Assembly (NCBI RefSeq): GCF_002019695.1
Contig: NZ_KV917376.1
Span: forward strand, 916,369 to 980,368
DNA length: 64,000 bases
Source: Evansella clarkii
GTDB taxonomy: Bacteria; Bacillota; Bacilli; Bacillales; Salisediminibacteriaceae
Direction of reading: 5' to 3'
In this document: positions 47,024-61,699 of the stretch, in pieces
How positions within the stretch are numbered: position 1 is the first letter of the stretch
Layout of the letters: every line of letters starts with the position of its first letter
Translations under genes and position numbers: made by a program
The notes under the pieces: generated by a model
Database searches by the model: none
What the model was told of the DNA's origin: nothing
Seen by the model: the letters and a program-made list of their open reading frames with translations, nothing else

Positions 47024-47314
47024 TTATACACCTTCAAAGAATTCTAGTTCTTTGCTGTCTGGTGTAAGTTGTACAATGGCTTTCTTGCGCTTGCGAGTGT
47101 AGCCTGTATGACGTCCGAAACGACGGAACTTACCTTTGTAATTCATAGTGTTAACTTTAGCAACAGTAACTCCGAAGATTTCCTCGATAGCATTTTTGAT
47201 CTCAGTCTTGTTTGCGCGAGGGTCTACTTCAAACGTGTACTTTTGCTCAGTCATTAGATCAGTAGAACGTTCTGTTATAACGGGGCGCTTAATAATATCA
47301 CGTGCGTCTGCCAT
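47024..47314 (-). CDS. rplW: Ribosomal protein L23
   Basis: 96 residues; main docking site for trigger factor and SRP at the tunnel exit. Start shares one base with the rplD stop (TAATG). Confidence 0.98.
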   Translation of the reverse strand: MADARDIIKRPVITERSTDLMTEQKYTFEVDPRANKTEIKNAIEEIFGVTVAKVNTMNYKGKFRRFGRHTGYTRKRKKAIVQLTPDSKELEFFEGV

Positions 47315-47937
47315 TATGCAAGCACCTCCTCTACCTTTTTCACAGCATCCTGAGTAATGATCAGCTGATCATGGTTAAGAAGATCAAGAACATTAACTCC
47401 CTCTGCAGTGATGAATTTTACGCCTGGGATGTTGCGTGCAGATAATGCCACAGCATCGTTGTAATCTGCAGTTACAACAAGCGCCTTTTTCTCCACAGAA
47501 AGTCCGCTTAATGTGTTAAGCATTTCTTTCGTCTTAGGAGTTTCAAAGTTTAATCCTTCCAGTACGCGAATTTCTTCTGAATTCACTTTGGAAGAAAGAG
47601 CAGATTTCAACGCCAGACGACGTTGTTTTTTCGGTAATTTATATGCGTAGCTGCGTGGTGTTGGTCCGAATGCAACTCCACCGCCAACCCAAATTGGTGA
47701 ACGGATAGATCCGTGACGCGCACGGCCTGTTCCTTTTTGTCGCCATGGTTTACGTCCGCCGCCGCGAACATCAGAACGACCTTTTACGGCATGTGTACCT
47801 TGTCGTTGAGATGCTTGTTGCATCACAACAGCGTCAAACATAACACTTTCATTTGGTTCGATTCCGAACACGTTATCTGAAAGTTCAATATCGCCTACTT
47901 GTGAGCCAGCTTGATTGTACAAAGTAACTTTAGGCAT
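47314..47937 (-). CDS. rplD: Ribosomal protein L4
   Basis: 207 residues with the basic tunnel loop ([26 protein letters not shown], about 60-85) and a globular surface domain. In E. coli it autoregulates S10; in Bacillus this is unproven. Confidence 0.98.
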   Translation of the reverse strand: MPKVTLYNQAGSQVGDIELSDNVFGIEPNESVMFDAVVMQQASQRQGTHAVKGRSDVRGGGRKPWRQKGTGRARHGSIRSPIWVGGGVAFGPTPRSYAYKLPKKQRRLALKSALSSKVNSEEIRVLEGLNFETPKTKEMLNTLSGLSVEKKALVVTADYNDAVALSARNIPGVKFITAEGVNVLDLLNHDQLIITQDAVKKVEEVLA

Positions 47938-47964
47938 CTGGGGCTCCTCCTTTCCTTAACGGTC

Positions 47965-48597
47965 TTATTGAGCTGCCTTTACTGCTGATTTAACTGTAAC
48001 AAAGCTCTTCTTAGCTCCTGGTACATTTCCTTTAACAAGCAGTAAGTTGCGCTCTGTATCTACACGAACGATTTCTAAGTTTTGGATAGTCACTTGCTCT
48101 CCACCCATACGTCCAGGTAGTAATTTACCTTTTCTAACGTGCATTGGGTCTACAGGACCCATTGAACCAGGACGACGGTGATAACGGGAACCGTGGGACA
48201 TTGGTCCGCGGGACTGGTTGTGGCGTTTGATTGCGCCGGCAAAACCTTTACCCTTGGATGTTCCGGTTACGTCCACGATATCTCCTTCTGCAAATGTATC
48301 AACTTTGACTTCCTGACCAATTTCATATTCCGTTGCTTCTACATTACGGAATTCCTTAACGAAGCGCTTAGGATTTGTCTTCGCTTTCTCCGCATGACCT
48401 TTTTGAGGTTTGTTACGGTGGCTTTCTTTCTTGTCAGCAACACCAAGCTGGATAGATTCGTATCCATCGCTCTCAACTGTTTTCTTTTGAAGTACTACGT
48501 TAGGAGCAGCTTCGATTACAGTTACAGGAACAACCTCTCCGTTCTCAGCAAAAATCTGAGTCATACCTAATTTAATACCTAAGATTCCTTTGGCCAT
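47965..48597 (-). CDS. rplC: Ribosomal protein L3
   Basis: 210 residues ([30 protein letters not shown]...), assembly initiator reaching the peptidyl-transferase centre through its W/N finger; the modification-site region [14 protein letters not shown] is intact. Confidence 0.98.
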   Translation of the reverse strand: MAKGILGIKLGMTQIFAENGEVVPVTVIEAAPNVVLQKKTVESDGYESIQLGVADKKESHRNKPQKGHAEKAKTNPKRFVKEFRNVEATEYEIGQEVKVDTFAEGDIVDVTGTSKGKGFAGAIKRHNQSRGPMSHGSRYHRRPGSMGPVDPMHVRKGKLLPGRMGGEQVTIQNLEIVRVDTERNLLLVKGNVPGAKKSFVTVKSAVKAAQ

Positions 48598-48633
48598 GAG
48601 TCACACCTCCTATTAATCATTGAATTTCATTTA

Positions 48634-49059
<426 letters not shown>

Positions 49060-49078
49060 TCAGTGACCAACATTAAAT

Positions 49079-49107
49079 ATTATACACAAAATAAGTATCT
49101 AAAGCAA
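49079..49107 (-). promoter_or_regulatory. Proximal S10 promoter
   Basis: TTGCTT (49102-49107), 17-base spacer, TATAAT (49079-49084) on the minus strand. Confidence 0.8.
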
Positions 49108-49146
49108 GAAATTCTTTAAAATCTTTTTTTGTGCTCACATTTGCTT

Positions 49147-49175
49147 ATTATACATGGGTGTAATCAGGTTTTCAA
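49147..49175 (-). promoter_or_regulatory. Distal S10 promoter
   Basis: TTGAAA (49170-49175), 17-base spacer, TATAAT (49147-49152) on the minus strand, 68 bases upstream of the proximal one. Confidence 0.8.
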
Positions 49176-49357
49176 GGGGGCATTAAGGATTTTCACGGAG
49201 AGGAAATCTTACCAGTTTTCAATAGTGATGATACCTTCTATTAATATAGAAGAAAGTATCGCAAAAATTTGCAGATAGTCATTAAGGGCAGCGATCTCCA
49301 TGTAAGATTTGAGAATCTGCGCTAACTTTTTGTTTATTAACAGGCTTTAGGATTCTG

Positions 49358-49416
49358 GTTCCGTTATTTGCTAGTTTCACGGCTAAAACCACGAAATTAT
49401 TTGCTAATAACGGAAC
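49358..49416. other. Inverted repeat upstream of the S10 promoters
   Basis: GTTCCGTTATT (49358-49368) and AATAACGGAAC (49406-49416) are perfect 11-base arms around 37 bases; TTATTTGCTA is also repeated directly inside. It lies between the tuf terminator and the S10 promoters; role unknown. Confidence 0.6.
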
Positions 49417-49533
49417 GTGGAACCTATACAACTCCTTGAAGTGTCCTTTTTATCTATTTAGCGGAATGAGGATTCGCTTTGCCCGCCCTCGTCCGCTTTT
49501 GCTCATTTATTCCCATTATACTTTTTTCAGATC

Positions 49534-49568
49534 AAAAAAAAACACTGCAGAATAATTCCTGCAGTGTT
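49534..49568 (-). terminator. Terminator of tuf
   Basis: AACACTGCAG/CTGCAGTGTT stem, 8-base loop and nine T on the minus strand, 16 bases after the stop. Confidence 0.92.
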
Positions 49569-49583
49569 TCATTAGTTAATTGA

Positions 49584-50774
<1,191 letters not shown>

Positions 50775-50899
50775 GTTTGAATTCCTCCTTAAATTGAGAA
50801 AAGTTTTTTTATTTTAGGAAGAAAGGCAAGTGAAGCACTGATGCCCTTTTTACCTTTCTTAGCTTACAACAAAATTAATTGCGAAACAATATTTACTGC

Positions 50900-52978
50900 T
50901 TATTGTCCTGCATTTTTCTTGATAATTTCTTCACCAATACTCTTAGGAACTTCTTCGTAGTGGTCGAAGTGCATAGTATACTGCCCACGGCCCTGCGTGT
51001 TAGAACGTAGTGATGTTGCGTAACCGAACATTTCAGCTAACGGTACCATCGCTTTAACGATCTGTGCATTACCACGTGCATCCATACCTTCTACACGTCC
51101 ACGACGGGATGTGATATCACCCATGATGTCTCCCATATATTCTTCAGGGATTACAACTTCAACGCGCATGATTGGCTCAAGAAGAACAGGATTACACTTG
51201 TTCTTTGCTTCTTTCAGTGCCATTGACGCAGCTACTTTAAACGCCATCTCGTTGGAGTCAACATCGTGATAAGATCCGTCAAATAATTTTGCTTTAACGT
51301 CAATTAACGGATAACCAGCTAAAAGACCATTATCTAATGAATCTTCAAGACCTGCTTTTACAGACGGGATGTATTCACGAGGAACAACCCCTCCGACAAC
51401 AGCATCTTCAAATTCAAAACCAGCGCCCTCTTCATTTGGAGAGAACTCTACCCAAACGTGACCATATTGTCCGCGTCCACCAGATTGGCGTACGAACTTA
51501 CCTTCACATTTAGCAGCCTGGCGAATTGTTTCACGATAAGATACTTGTGGAGCACCAACATTCGCTTCTACTTTGAATTCACGTTTCATTCGGTCAACGA
51601 TGATATCAAGGTGAAGTTCACCCATACCAGCGATGATCGTTTGTCCAGTTTCTTCATCAGTGTGAGTACGGAATGTTGGATCTTCTTCAGCAAGCTTAGC
51701 AAGCGCCATACCCATTTTGTCCTGGTCAGCCTTAGATTTAGGCTCAACGGACAAGCTGATTACAGGCTCTGGGAACTCCATGGACTCAAGAATAACAAGA
51801 CTCTTTTCATCACAAAGTGTATCCCCAGTGGAAGTATCTTTAAGGCCTACGCCTGCAGCGATATCTCCTGCATAAACTGTTGCGATCTCTTCACGGTGGT
51901 TCGCGTGCATCTGAAGGATACGTCCCATTCTTTCACGCTTATCTTTAGAAGAGTTTCGAACGTAAGAACCTGCATTTACTGTTCCGGAATATACTCGGAA
52001 GAATGTAAGCTTACCAACGTAAGGATCAGTCATAACTTTAAACGCTAAAGCAGCGAATGGCTCGTCATCACTGGACTTACGGACAACTTCTTCCTCTGAA
52101 TCCGGTTTGATACCTTTGATTGCCTCAACATCAGTTGGTGCAGGAAGGTAATCAATTACTGCGTCAAGCATTAACTGAACACCTTTGTTTTTGAAGGCAG
52201 AACCACAGATAACTGGGTAGAATTCAACGTTTACTGTACCTTTACGGATCGCAGCTTTAATTTCATCAGTTGTAAGCTCTTCCCCTTCAAGATATTTCAT
52301 CATTAATTCTTCATCCAGCTCTGATACTGCTTCGATAAGCTTCTCGCGGTACTCGTCCGCCTGTGCTTTATACTCTTCCGGAATCTCTTTAGCATCAGTA
52401 CGAGTGCCAAGGTCGTCTTCATAGAAATAAGCTTTCATTTCTACAAGATCGATGATTCCTTCAAAGTCATCCTCTGCTCCGATTGGAAGCTGAATAGCGT
52501 GCGCATTCGCACCAAGACGGTCATGCAGAGTGCCTAGTGAATAAATGAAATCAGCACCCATCTTGTCCATTTTGTTTACGAAAACAACACGAGGAACGCC
52601 ATAAGTTGTAGCCTGGCGCCAAACTGTTTCTGTCTGCGGCTCAACACCGGACTGGGCGTCAAGTACCGCAACAGCACCATCTAGTACACGAAGAGAACGT
52701 TCAACCTCAACTGTGAAGTCTACGTGTCCTGGTGTGTCGATGATGTTTACACGATGGCCTTTCCATTGTGCAGTTGTTGCAGCAGAAGTAATTGTGATTC
52801 CACGCTCTTGCTCTTGCTCCATCCAGTCCATCTGGGAAGCACCTTCGTGGGTTTCACCAATTTTATGGATTCGGCCTGTATAGAAAAGTACTCGTTCTGT
52901 TGTTGTTGTTTTACCAGCATCAATGTGAGCCATGATACCGATATTACGAGTTTTTTCTAAGGAGAACTCTCTTGCCAT
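50900..52978 (-). CDS. fusA: Elongation factor G
   Basis: 692 residues, five domains: G1 [13 protein letters not shown] (17-29), G3 DTPGHVDF, G4 NKMDKMGAD, then the tRNA-mimic domains III-V ([11 protein letters not shown]...). Catalyses translocation and, with RRF, recycling. Confidence 0.99.
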   Translation of the reverse strand: MAREFSLEKTRNIGIMAHIDAGKTTTTERVLFYTGRIHKIGETHEGASQMDWMEQEQERGITITSAATTAQWKGHRVNIIDTPGHVDFTVEVERSLRVLDGAVAVLDAQSGVEPQTETVWRQATTYGVPRVVFVNKMDKMGADFIYSLGTLHDRLGANAHAIQLPIGAEDDFEGIIDLVEMKAYFYEDDLGTRTDAKEIPEEYKAQADEYREKLIEAVSELDEELMMKYLEGEELTTDEIKAAIRKGTVNVEFYPVICGSAFKNKGVQLMLDAVIDYLPAPTDVEAIKGIKPDSEEEVVRKSSDDEPFAALAFKVMTDPYVGKLTFFRVYSGTVNAGSYVRNSSKDKRERMGRILQMHANHREEIATVYAGDIAAGVGLKDTSTGDTLCDEKSLVILESMEFPEPVISLSVEPKSKADQDKMGMALAKLAEEDPTFRTHTDEETGQTIIAGMGELHLDIIVDRMKREFKVEANVGAPQVSYRETIRQAAKCEGKFVRQSGGRGQYGHVWVEFSPNEEGAGFEFEDAVVGGVVPREYIPSVKAGLEDSLDNGLLAGYPLIDVKAKLFDGSYHDVDSNEMAFKVAASMALKEAKNKCNPVLLEPIMRVEVVIPEEYMGDIMGDITSRRGRVEGMDARGNAQIVKAMVPLAEMFGYATSLRSNTQGRGQYTMHFDHYEEVPKSIGEEIIKKNAGQ

Positions 52979-53116
52979 TGGTAAATTTCTCCTTCCTGTG
53001 TGAAGATAGTATGTTTTTTTGGATTGTCGCAGTCTAAGGAAGGTAACCCTCCCCCAAGACTGACTAATCCTTTTATTCTTTCTCCGGCAAAGAACAATCT
53101 TTTCCGGCTGTTACTT

Positions 53117-53587
53117 TTACCAGCGGTAGTGAGCAAATGCTTTGTTTGCTTCAGCCATGCGGTGAGTGTCCTCACGCTTCTTCACAGCAGCACCAGTATT
53201 GTTTGCAGCGTCGATAATCTCGTTAGCTAAACGCTCTTCCATTGTCTTTTCACCGCGAAGGCGAGCATAGCTCACTAACCAGCGAAGACCAAGAGTTGTA
53301 CGGCGTTCAGGTTTAACTTCGATCGGTACCTGGTAGTTTGCACCACCTACACGACGAGCTTTAACTTCAAGAACTGGCATAATGTTTTTAAGAGCATTTT
53401 CGAAAACTTCCTGTGGATCGTTTCCAGTGCGCTCCTGCACTAATTCAAATGCTTTATAAAGAATTGTCTGAGCTTTCCCTCTTTTACCGTCAACCATAAT
53501 GCGGTTGATTAAACGAGTTACAAGCTTGGAATTATATAATGGATCTGGCAGAACATCTCTGCGAGGTACAGGTCCTTTACGAGGCAT
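53117..53587 (-). CDS. rpsG: Ribosomal protein S7
   Basis: 156 residues ([40 protein letters not shown]...). Primary 16S-binding protein of the head, at the E site. Confidence 0.98.
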   Translation of the reverse strand: MPRKGPVPRRDVLPDPLYNSKLVTRLINRIMVDGKRGKAQTILYKAFELVQERTGNDPQEVFENALKNIMPVLEVKARRVGGANYQVPIEVKPERRTTLGLRWLVSYARLRGEKTMEERLANEIIDAANNTGAAVKKREDTHRMAEANKAFAHYRW

Positions 53588-53652
53588 CCAGATTCCCTCC
53601 TTTCAAGTATCTGAAACCCTGGCGTTTGTCAGCCGGGTCTCTGTTAATGTAA

Positions 53653-54066
53653 TTATTTCTTAGGTCTCTTTGTACCGTATTTTGAACGGCCCTGCATGCG
53701 GTTTTCAACACCGGCAGTATCAAGTGCTCCACGTACGATATGGTAACGTACACCCGGTAAGTCTTTAACACGTCCGCCGCGGATCAGTACCACACTGTGC
53801 TCTTGAAGGTTATGGCCAATTCCAGGAATATAAGCCGTCACCTCAATTCCGTTAGTTAAACGCACACGAGCATATTTACGAAGTGCTGAGTTCGGTTTCT
53901 TCGGTGTCATCGTACCTACACGAGTACATACTCCACGCTTCTGAGGAGAGCTTTGGTCAGTTTGTACCTTTTTGAAACTGTTGTATCCTTTGTTAAGCGC
54001 CGGAGAGTCAGATTTTTGGATCTTTGACTTACGGCCGCCACGTACTAGCTGATTAATAGTAGGCAT
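53653..54066 (-). CDS. rpsL: Ribosomal protein S12
   Basis: 137 residues. The decoding-centre loops [11 protein letters not shown] (54-64) and [12 protein letters not shown] (98-109) carry the wild-type lysines, so no streptomycin-type resistance is encoded. Follows the L7Ae-like gene. Confidence 0.98.
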   Translation of the reverse strand: MPTINQLVRGGRKSKIQKSDSPALNKGYNSFKKVQTDQSSPQKRGVCTRVGTMTPKKPNSALRKYARVRLTNGIEVTAYIPGIGHNLQEHSVVLIRGGRVKDLPGVRYHIVRGALDTAGVENRMQGRSKYGTKRPKK

Positions 54067-54178
54067 GTTTTTTCCTCCTTCCCTCTAAGGATTTATAAGT
54101 CCACTGGTCCAGGTGGTTCATAAATTTGTAAAAGGAAAGTTTTTGCCAGCAGCGAACACCGATGGCAAAAACTCTTTT

Positions 54179-54427
54179 TTACTTTTTAATAGCTACAGTC
54201 GCTGCGCTGACATCAATTCCGCATGCTTTTCCAAGCTTTTTCATAGAGTCCACTTTAATAGTGGGAACCTCCTGCCTGTCAGCTAAAGTAATTACTTTTT
54301 GCAACACGCGGGGATCGGCGTCTTCTGCAACGATCAGTTCTTTGACCTGCTTATCTTCCAGTGCTTTAAGCGTCTGTTTCGTGCCCACGACTATTTCCGC
54401 TGCCTGCACTACTTTTTCATAAGACAT
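54179..54427 (-). CDS. ybxF: L7Ae-like K-turn-binding protein
   Basis: 82 residues of the L7Ae/L30e fold (VVGTKQTLKALEDKQVKELIVAEDADPRVLQKV...). The homologous YbxF of B. subtilis binds kink-turn RNA in vitro. Between rpoC and rpsL as usual. Its cellular target is not settled. Confidence 0.93.
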   Translation of the reverse strand: MSYEKVVQAAEIVVGTKQTLKALEDKQVKELIVAEDADPRVLQKVITLADRQEVPTIKVDSMKKLGKACGIDVSAATVAIKK

Positions 54428-54511
54428 TTTACATCCTCCAAAGCATCAGGTATTTGGCACACTTAGATATATTACCACCGGAGATTTACAGTGTCAATGA
54501 TTTATTTAAAT

Positions 54512-57500
54512 TTATTCGTTAATTGTAGCACTTTCGAGTGTTTCTTCTGTTTCTGGCTCTGTTGACTTAGCAGCAGAGATTTTACGGTATCGGGCCATTC
54601 CGGTACCTGCCGGAACAAGTTTACCGATAATAACATTCTCTTTTAATCCTACTAACTCATCTTTCTTCCCTTTAATAGCTGCATCTGTAAGAACTCTTGT
54701 AGTTTCCTGGAATGATGCAGCTGATAAGAAGGAATCTGTTTCCAGGGATGCTTTAGTGATTCCGAGCAGTACAGGCCTTCCTGTCGCAGGCATTCCGCCA
54801 CGAAGCAGAATATCCCGGTTTGCTTCGTTAAACTGGTGTACTTCAACAAGGGAGCCTGGAAGAACTTCCGTTTCCCCGTTATCAATAACACGGATTTTGC
54901 GAAGCATCTGACGAACCATCACTTCTACGTGTTTGTCGCCAATTTCTACCCCCTGCATACGGTAAACCTTTTGCACTTCACGAAGCAGGTATTCCTGTAC
55001 ACCCTGAACACCGGAAACTTGCAGGAGTTCTTTCGGGTCGATTGAACCTTCTGTCAGTTCCTGTCCAGGCTTCACTTCCTGGCCTTCTTCTACTTTCAGG
55101 CGCGCTCCATATGGAACAGGGTAGCTTCTTGTTTCAATTCCGCCCTGAACGACTATTTCGCGCTTGTCGTTAACTTCTTTCAGCTCGGCAACAGTACCTT
55201 CGATTTCAGAAATTACAGCCTGCCCCTTCGGATTCCGGGCTTCAAAAAGCTCCTGGATACGCGGGAGACCCTGTGTGATGTCGTCACCGGCAACACCGCC
55301 TGTGTGGAAAGTACGCATTGTAAGCTGTGTACCTGGCTCACCGATAGACTGAGCAGCAATGATACCTACAGCTTCGCCTACTTCTACTTCTGATCCTGTT
55401 GCAAGGTTTCTTCCGTAGCAGTTTCTGCAGACTCCATGCTTCGTATCACAGGTGAATGCTGAACGAATAACGATCGTATCGATACCGCTGTCTTCAATAA
55501 CTTTTGCTGTATCTTCAAAGATTTCCTCATTTTTCTCAACGAGCACTTCCCCGGTTTCCGGATGCTTAATTGTCTGGAAGGCTACACGGCCAACAAGACG
55601 GTCATATAAGCTTTCAATAACTTCGTTTCCTTCTTTAATCGCTTGAACCACGAGGCCGCGGTCTGTTCCGCAGTCATCTTCTCTTACGATTACATCCTGA
55701 GCCACATCTACAAGACGGCGTGTCAGATAACCTGAGTCAGCCGTTTTAAGGGCAGTATCCGCAAGACCTTTACGGGCACCGTGTGTGGAAATGAAGTATT
55801 CCAGTACTGTTAGACCTTCACGGAAACTCGATTTGATCGGAAGTTCGATAATACGTCCTGACGGGTTAGCCATCAGACCACGCATACCTGCAAGCTGAGT
55901 AAAGTTAGATGCGTTACCACGGGCACCAGAGTCACTCATCATGAAGATAGGGTTAAGCTTATCAAGAGTACCCATTAATTTTTCCTGGATTCTGTCTTTC
56001 GCGGAACTCCAGATTTCAATTACTTTATCATAACGCTCTTCCTCCGTGATTAAACCACGGCGGAACTGCTTAAGAATACGCTCTACTTTTATCTCAGCTT
56101 CCTCGAGAATTTCCTTTTTCTCTTTCAGAACTACGATGTCAGCAACTCCAATAGTAATTCCTGCCTTCGTAGAATAATGGAAACCGAGATCTTTCATCTT
56201 ATCGAGCATGACAGATGTTTCAGAGACTTTAAACTTCTTAAAGACTTCAGCGATGATATCTCCAAGGAAGCCTTTCTTAAATGGAAGAACCACTTCGCGC
56301 TCCTGATATTCTTTTCGCACGTCCGTTGTCATCGGCACGAAATACTTATCCGGTGTAGCGAACTCAAGGTTTTCCCTGGTTGGCTCATTCATATAAGGGA
56401 ATGATTCCGGAAGGATTTCGTTAAAGATAATTTTACCAACGGATGTGAGCAGAAGTTTGCCCTTATGTTCTTCCTTAAAGTTTGTTTTGTTCACTGAATT
56501 TACAGGAATTGCAATTCTTGTGTGCAGGTGAACGTATCCGTTTCTGTATGCAGTCAGTGCTTCATTGCCGTCTTTATATATATTTCCTTCTCCTACAGCA
56601 CCTTCTCTTTCGAGAGTCAGATAATAGTTTCCTAAAACCATATCCTGGGAAGGAGTTACAACCGGCTTACCATCCTTAGGGTTAAGGATGTTCTGAGCTG
56701 CAAGCATCAGAAGACGGGATTCTGCCTGTGCCTCTGCGGAGAGCGGCACGTGAACAGCCATCTGGTCACCGTCAAAGTCAGCATTGTAAGCAGTACATAC
56801 AAGCGGGTGCAGTTTAATAGCACGGCCCTCAACAAGGGTAGGCTCGAATGCCTGAATTCCAAGTCTGTGCAGAGTCGGTGCACGGTTTAACAGCACCGGG
56901 TGCTCTTTAATTACTTCTTCGAGAACATCCCATACTTCCGGCTGGACCCTTTCCACTTTTCGCTTCGCACTCTTAATATTGTGTGCTAAGCCTTTGCTGA
57001 CAAGCTCTTTCATTACGAATGGCTTGAACAGTTCCAGTGCCATTTCCTTCGGGAGTCCGCACTGGTACATTTTCAGGTGAGGACCTACCACGATAACCGA
57101 TCGTCCGGAATAGTCCACACGCTTACCTAACAGGTTTTGACGGAAACGCCCCTGTTTCCCTTTCAGCATATGAGAAAGTGATTTTAAAGGACGGTTCCCC
57201 GGCCCGGTTACCGGACGGCCGCGGCGGCCGTTATCAATCAGAGCATCTACTGCTTCCTGCAGCATACGCTTCTCATTCTGAACAATAATGTTAGGTGCCC
57301 CAAGGTCAAGAAGACGCTTCAGGCGGTTATTACGGTTAATAACACGGCGGTACAGATCATTCAGATCTGAAGTCGCAAAGCGGCCGCCGTCAAGTTGTAC
57401 CATAGGGCGCAGCTCAGGAGGAATAACCGGCAGTACATCAAGGATCATCCATGCAGGATTGTTTCCTGAATGACGGAACGCTTCGAGAACTTCAAGGCGC

Positions 57501-58123
57501 TTAATCGCTCTTGTACGGCGCTGCCCCTGGGCTGTTACGAGCTCTTCTTTCAGAATGCCGACTTCTTTATCGAGGTCGATATCCTGCAGGAGCTTTCTGA
57601 TCGCTTCTGCTCCCATTTGAGCAGTAAATGATCTGCCATACTTATCCCGGTAAGCTCTGTATTCCTTCTCAGAAAGAAGCTGCTTAAGTTCAAGCGGTGT
57701 ATCTCCTGTTTCAGTTACTACGTAAGAAGCAAAATAAATTACTTCCTCAAGAGAACGGGGAGACATATCCAGCACGAGACCCATACGGCTTGGGATTCCT
57801 TTAAAATACCAGATGTGGGAGACAGGGGCAGCTAATTCAATATGCCCCATTCTCTCACGGCGTACCTTTGCCCGGGTAACTTCCACCCCGCAGCGGTCAC
57901 ATACAACACCTTTATAACGGACGCGTTTATATTTTCCGCAATGACACTCCCAGTCTTTTGTGGGACCGAATATTCTTTCACAGAATAAACCATCCTTTTC
58001 CGGCTTGAGTGTCCGGTAGTTAATTGTTTCAGGCTTTTTCACTTCTCCACGGGACCATGAACGGATTTTATCCGGAGAAGCGAGGCCAATCTTCATATAT
58101 TCAAAGTTATTTACATCTATCAA
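54512..58123 (-). CDS. rpoC: RNA polymerase beta' subunit
   Basis: About 1203 residues from a TTG start (reads [13 protein letters not shown]), eight bases after GGGAGG; a longer frame opens nine codons upstream. N-terminal zinc ribbon (CHCGKYK...CDRCG), catalytic NADFDGDQM near 450, bridge and trigger regions, second zinc site ([13 protein letters not shown]). Lacks the large insertion of proteobacterial beta'. Confidence 0.98.
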   Translation of the reverse strand: MIDVNNFEYMKIGLASPDKIRSWSRGEVKKPETINYRTLKPEKDGLFCERIFGPTKDWECHCGKYKRVRYKGVVCDRCGVEVTRAKVRRERMGHIELAAPVSHIWYFKGIPSRMGLVLDMSPRSLEEVIYFASYVVTETGDTPLELKQLLSEKEYRAYRDKYGRSFTAQMGAEAIRKLLQDIDLDKEVGILKEELVTAQGQRRTRAIKRLEVLEAFRHSGNNPAWMILDVLPVIPPELRPMVQLDGGRFATSDLNDLYRRVINRNNRLKRLLDLGAPNIIVQNEKRMLQEAVDALIDNGRRGRPVTGPGNRPLKSLSHMLKGKQGRFRQNLLGKRVDYSGRSVIVVGPHLKMYQCGLPKEMALELFKPFVMKELVSKGLAHNIKSAKRKVERVQPEVWDVLEEVIKEHPVLLNRAPTLHRLGIQAFEPTLVEGRAIKLHPLVCTAYNADFDGDQMAVHVPLSAEAQAESRLLMLAAQNILNPKDGKPVVTPSQDMVLGNYYLTLEREGAVGEGNIYKDGNEALTAYRNGYVHLHTRIAIPVNSVNKTNFKEEHKGKLLLTSVGKIIFNEILPESFPYMNEPTRENLEFATPDKYFVPMTTDVRKEYQEREVVLPFKKGFLGDIIAEVFKKFKVSETSVMLDKMKDLGFHYSTKAGITIGVADIVVLKEKKEILEEAEIKVERILKQFRRGLITEEERYDKVIEIWSSAKDRIQEKLMGTLDKLNPIFMMSDSGARGNASNFTQLAGMRGLMANPSGRIIELPIKSSFREGLTVLEYFISTHGARKGLADTALKTADSGYLTRRLVDVAQDVIVREDDCGTDRGLVVQAIKEGNEVIESLYDRLVGRVAFQTIKHPETGEVLVEKNEEIFEDTAKVIEDSGIDTIVIRSAFTCDTKHGVCRNCYGRNLATGSEVEVGEAVGIIAAQSIGEPGTQLTMRTFHTGGVAGDDITQGLPRIQELFEARNPKGQAVISEIEGTVAELKEVNDKREIVVQGGIETRSYPVPYGARLKVEEGQEVKPGQELTEGSIDPKELLQVSGVQGVQEYLLREVQKVYRMQGVEIGDKHVEVMVRQMLRKIRVIDNGETEVLPGSLVEVHQFNEANRDILLRGGMPATGRPVLLGITKASLETDSFLSAASFQETTRVLTDAAIKGKKDELVGLKENVIIGKLVPAGTGMARYRKISAAKSTEPETEETLESATINE

Positions 58124-58159
58124 GGGGCAAACCTCCCTTTCAGCATTCAAGTTCTCCCA

Positions 58160-61100
58160 TTAACCGTTAGATTCACTGGATTCAAGATTTAAGTTCAGTT
58201 TATCGTTCCCTTGCTCTTCTTCATCATCTAGTTCAAGCATTTCAATTTCCTCTTCATTGCTTGAGAGCATTTTAACATCCATACCTAAACTCTGAAGCTC
58301 TTTAATAAGAACTTTGAAAGATTCAGGAACACCTGGTTCAGGGACGTTTTCTCCTTTGACTATCGCCTCGTAAGTCTTCACACGGCCTACAACATCATCC
58401 GATTTTACAGTAAGGATTTCCTGAAGCGTATACGCTGCTCCGTATGCTTCAAGAGCCCACACTTCCATCTCACCGAAACGCTGTCCGCCAAACTGGGCTT
58501 TACCGCCAAGTGGCTGCTGAGTAACAAGTGAGTATGGTCCTGTTGAACGTGCATGGAGTTTGTCATCTACCATGTGCGCAAGCTTAATCATATACATAAT
58601 CCCTACTGAGACACGGTTGTCAAACGGCTCACCTGTACGGCCATCATAAAGAACTGTTTTTCCATCACGTGCCATGCCGGCTTCAGACAGAGTTCCCCAT
58701 ACATCTTCCTCGCTCGCACCATCAAATACAGGGCTGGCAACATGAATCCCAAGGTAACGGGCTGCCATTCCAAGGTGCAGCTCAAGCACCTGTCCGATAT
58801 TCATACGGGACGGTACGCCCAGAGGGTTTAACATGATATCAATTGGTGTGCCATCAGGCAGGTAAGGCATATCTTCTTCCGGTAAAATACGGGAAATTAC
58901 ACCTTTGTTACCGTGGCGCCCTGCCATTTTATCCCCTTCGTGAATTTTACGCTTCTGCACGATATAAACTCGTACAAGCTGGTTCACTCCAGGAGGAAGT
59001 TCGTCTCCGTCTTCCCGGTTAAATACTTTCACATCAAGCACGATACCGTCTCCACCGTGCGGAGCACGAAGTGATGTATCACGCACTTCACGGGCTTTTT
59101 CACCGAAGATGGCGTGTAATAAACGCTCTTCCGCAGTCAGTTCAGTTACACCTTTAGGAGTAACTTTACCTACTAAGATATCTCCGTCTTTCACTTCCGC
59201 ACCTACACGGATAATACCTCTCTCATCGAGGTTTTTGAGTGCGTCTTCCCCAACGTTCGGGATGTCCCGTGTAATTTCTTCAGGCCCGAGCTTAGTATCA
59301 CGGGATTCTGATTCGTATTCTTCTATATGGACAGATGTATACACATCGTCTTTTACCAGGCGTTCACTGAGAATAATAGCATCCTCATAGTTATAACCTT
59401 CCCAGGTCATAAAGCCTACCATTACGTTACGTCCAAGAGCCATCTCACCTTTTTCCATTGAAGGCCCGTCAGCGAGTATTTCCCCTTTTGTAACGATGTC
59501 CCCTTCACTTACAATAGGGCGCTGGTTGTAGCATGTACCCTGGTTGGAACGGATAAACTTCTGAAGGTTGTAACGAACTACATCCCCTTCTGTTTCTTTT
59601 CCATCCACTTCTTCAATCTTACGAATCTGTACATATTTAGCACTGACTCGTTCAACACGGCCGCTCACTTTGGAAACTACAGCTGCACCGGAATCTTTAG
59701 CCGAAACATATTCCATTCCTGTTCCTACAAGAGGAGCTTCCGGCTCTAGAAGAGGCACTGCCTGCCGCTGCATGTTCGCTCCCATTAACGCACGGTTAGA
59801 GTCATCGTTTTCAAGGAACGGTATACAAGCCGTAGCTGCAGATACTACCTGCTTTGGTGACACGTCCATGTAGTCAACGCGATCCCGTGGAACAATAATG
59901 TTCTCACCACGGAAACGGCAGATAATATTCTCGTCAACAAAACTTCCGTCGTCATCGAGCTTTGCGTTTGCCTGGGCAACGACATAGTTATCTTCTTCGT
60001 CTGCAGTTAAATAATCAAACTGGGAACTCACCCGGCCTGTCTCATGGTCAACCTTACGGTAAGGGGTTTCCATGAAACCAAATTCGTTCACTTTCGCAAA
60101 ACTGGACAGGGAGTTTATTAATCCAATGTTCGGGCCCTCTGGTGTTTCAATCGGACACATACGGCCATAGTGGGAATAGTGTACGTCGCGCACTTCAAAG
60201 CCCGCACGTTCACGTGTTAAACCACCAGGTCCAAGCGCCGAAAGACGGCGTTTATGCGTCAGCTCTGCCAGCGGGTTCGTCTGATCCATAAACTGAGAAA
60301 GCTGGGAGCTTCCAAAGAACTCTTTAATAGAAGCGATAACAGGGCGAATATTAATAAGCGCCTGAGGCGTAATAACATTAGCATCCTGGATAGACATACG
60401 CTCACGTACAACACGTTCCATTCGGGATAAACCAATCCGGAACTGATTCTGCAGGAGTTCACCTACTGAACGGAGACGGCGGTTTCCTAAATGGTCGATG
60501 TCATCTGTATTTCCTACTCCATGAAGAAGGTTAAAGAAATAGTTAATAGAAGCGATAATATCAGCAGGAGTAATATTCTTAACGCCTTTCTCTACTACCC
60601 CGTTACCGATTACACGGATTGGTTCTTCATCTGTACCTGAAGGGCTGTGAATTAATACAGATTGTAATTCAACCTCTTCTTCCTCCACAACTCCGCCACG
60701 CAGTGTAAAATGACGGAACCCTACGTTATTTTCCAGATACGGGATCAGCTTATCCAGCAGTCTTCGGTCAATTACCGAACCTTCCTCTGCAAGCACTTCC
60801 CCTGTTTCAGGGTCAACGAGTGTTTCAGCGAGGCGCTGGTTAAACAATCGATCCTTTATATGAAGCTTTTTGTTCATTTTATATCGTCCAACGTTTGCAA
60901 GGTCATAGCGTTTTGGATCGAAGAAACGTGATTCAAGCAAACTCTTTGCGTTCTCTACAGTTGGAGGTTCACCAGGACGAAGGCGCTCATAGATTTCCAG
61001 AAGCGCTTTTTCAGAGCTGTCTGTATTATCTTTTTCGAGAGAATTCCTTAAATACTCATCTTCTCCTAAAAGATCAATGATCTCTTGATCAGTTCCAAAT

Positions 61101-61699
61101 CCAAGCGCACGCAATAGAACGGTGACCGGTATTTTTCTCGTACGGTCAATTCGCACGTATACAATATCCTTTGCATCCGTCTCAAGCTCTAACCATGCCC
61201 CGCGGTTTGGTATAACCGTGGCGGTAAATCCCTTTTTCCCGTTCTTATCCATCTTCTCACTAAAGTATACACTTGGTGAACGAACGAGCTGGGATACGAT
61301 GACACGCTCAGCACCATTTATCACAAATGTGCCTGTGTCTGTCATTAATGGGAAATCTCCCATAAATACTTCCTGCTCTTTCACTTCTCCAGTCTCCTTG
61401 TTAATAAGGCGGACCTTTACACGGAGAGGCGCAGAGTAAGTTACGTCTCGTTCCTTCGACTCTTCTACTGAATATTTTGGTTCGCCTAAGCTGTAATCAA
61501 TGAACTCAAGAACCAAATTTCCAGTAAAGTCTTCAATTGGAGAGATGTCCTGGAACATCTCACGAATACCCTCATCAAGAAACCATTGATAAGAAGCCGT
61601 CTGAATTTCAATTAAGTTTGGGAGATCCAGAACTTCACTGATTCTCGCATAGCTTCTTCTCTGGCGGTGGCGTCCATACTGAACTAGTTGACCTGTCAA
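58160..61699 (-). CDS. rpoB: RNA polymerase beta subunit
   Basis: About 1179 residues from a TTG start (reads [11 protein letters not shown]), eight bases after GAGGGG; the frame opens three codons earlier at a GTG. The rifampicin cluster [19 protein letters not shown]...HKRRLSALG is wild type. [13 protein letters not shown] and [10 protein letters not shown] are intact. The C-terminal tail is acidic, as in other Bacilli. It sits 36 bases upstream of rpoC. Confidence 0.98.
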   Translation of the reverse strand: MTGQLVQYGRHRQRRSYARISEVLDLPNLIEIQTASYQWFLDEGIREMFQDISPIEDFTGNLVLEFIDYSLGEPKYSVEESKERDVTYSAPLRVKVRLINKETGEVKEQEVFMGDFPLMTDTGTFVINGAERVIVSQLVRSPSVYFSEKMDKNGKKGFTATVIPNRGAWLELETDAKDIVYVRIDRTRKIPVTVLLRALGFGTDQEIIDLLGEDEYLRNSLEKDNTDSSEKALLEIYERLRPGEPPTVENAKSLLESRFFDPKRYDLANVGRYKMNKKLHIKDRLFNQRLAETLVDPETGEVLAEEGSVIDRRLLDKLIPYLENNVGFRHFTLRGGVVEEEEVELQSVLIHSPSGTDEEPIRVIGNGVVEKGVKNITPADIIASINYFFNLLHGVGNTDDIDHLGNRRLRSVGELLQNQFRIGLSRMERVVRERMSIQDANVITPQALINIRPVIASIKEFFGSSQLSQFMDQTNPLAELTHKRRLSALGPGGLTRERAGFEVRDVHYSHYGRMCPIETPEGPNIGLINSLSSFAKVNEFGFMETPYRKVDHETGRVSSQFDYLTADEEDNYVVAQANAKLDDDGSFVDENIICRFRGENIIVPRDRVDYMDVSPKQVVSAATACIPFLENDDSNRALMGANMQRQAVPLLEPEAPLVGTGMEYVSAKDSGAAVVSKVSGRVERVSAKYVQIRKIEEVDGKETEGDVVRYNLQKFIRSNQGTCYNQRPIVSEGDIVTKGEILADGPSMEKGEMALGRNVMVGFMTWEGYNYEDAIILSERLVKDDVYTSVHIEEYESESRDTKLGPEEITRDIPNVGEDALKNLDERGIIRVGAEVKDGDILVGKVTPKGVTELTAEERLLHAIFGEKAREVRDTSLRAPHGGDGIVLDVKVFNREDGDELPPGVNQLVRVYIVQKRKIHEGDKMAGRHGNKGVISRILPEEDMPYLPDGTPIDIMLNPLGVPSRMNIGQVLELHLGMAARYLGIHVASPVFDGASEEDVWGTLSEAGMARDGKTVLYDGRTGEPFDNRVSVGIMYMIKLAHMVDDKLHARSTGPYSLVTQQPLGGKAQFGGQRFGEMEVWALEAYGAAYTLQEILTVKSDDVVGRVKTYEAIVKGENVPEPGVPESFKVLIKELQSLGMDVKMLSSNEEEIEMLELDDEEEQGNDKLNLNLESSESNG

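Noticed and set aside
53653-61699. Rifampicin or streptomycin resistance mutations in rpoB or rpsL
   Set aside because: The rifampicin cluster and the S12 decoding loops read as wild type.
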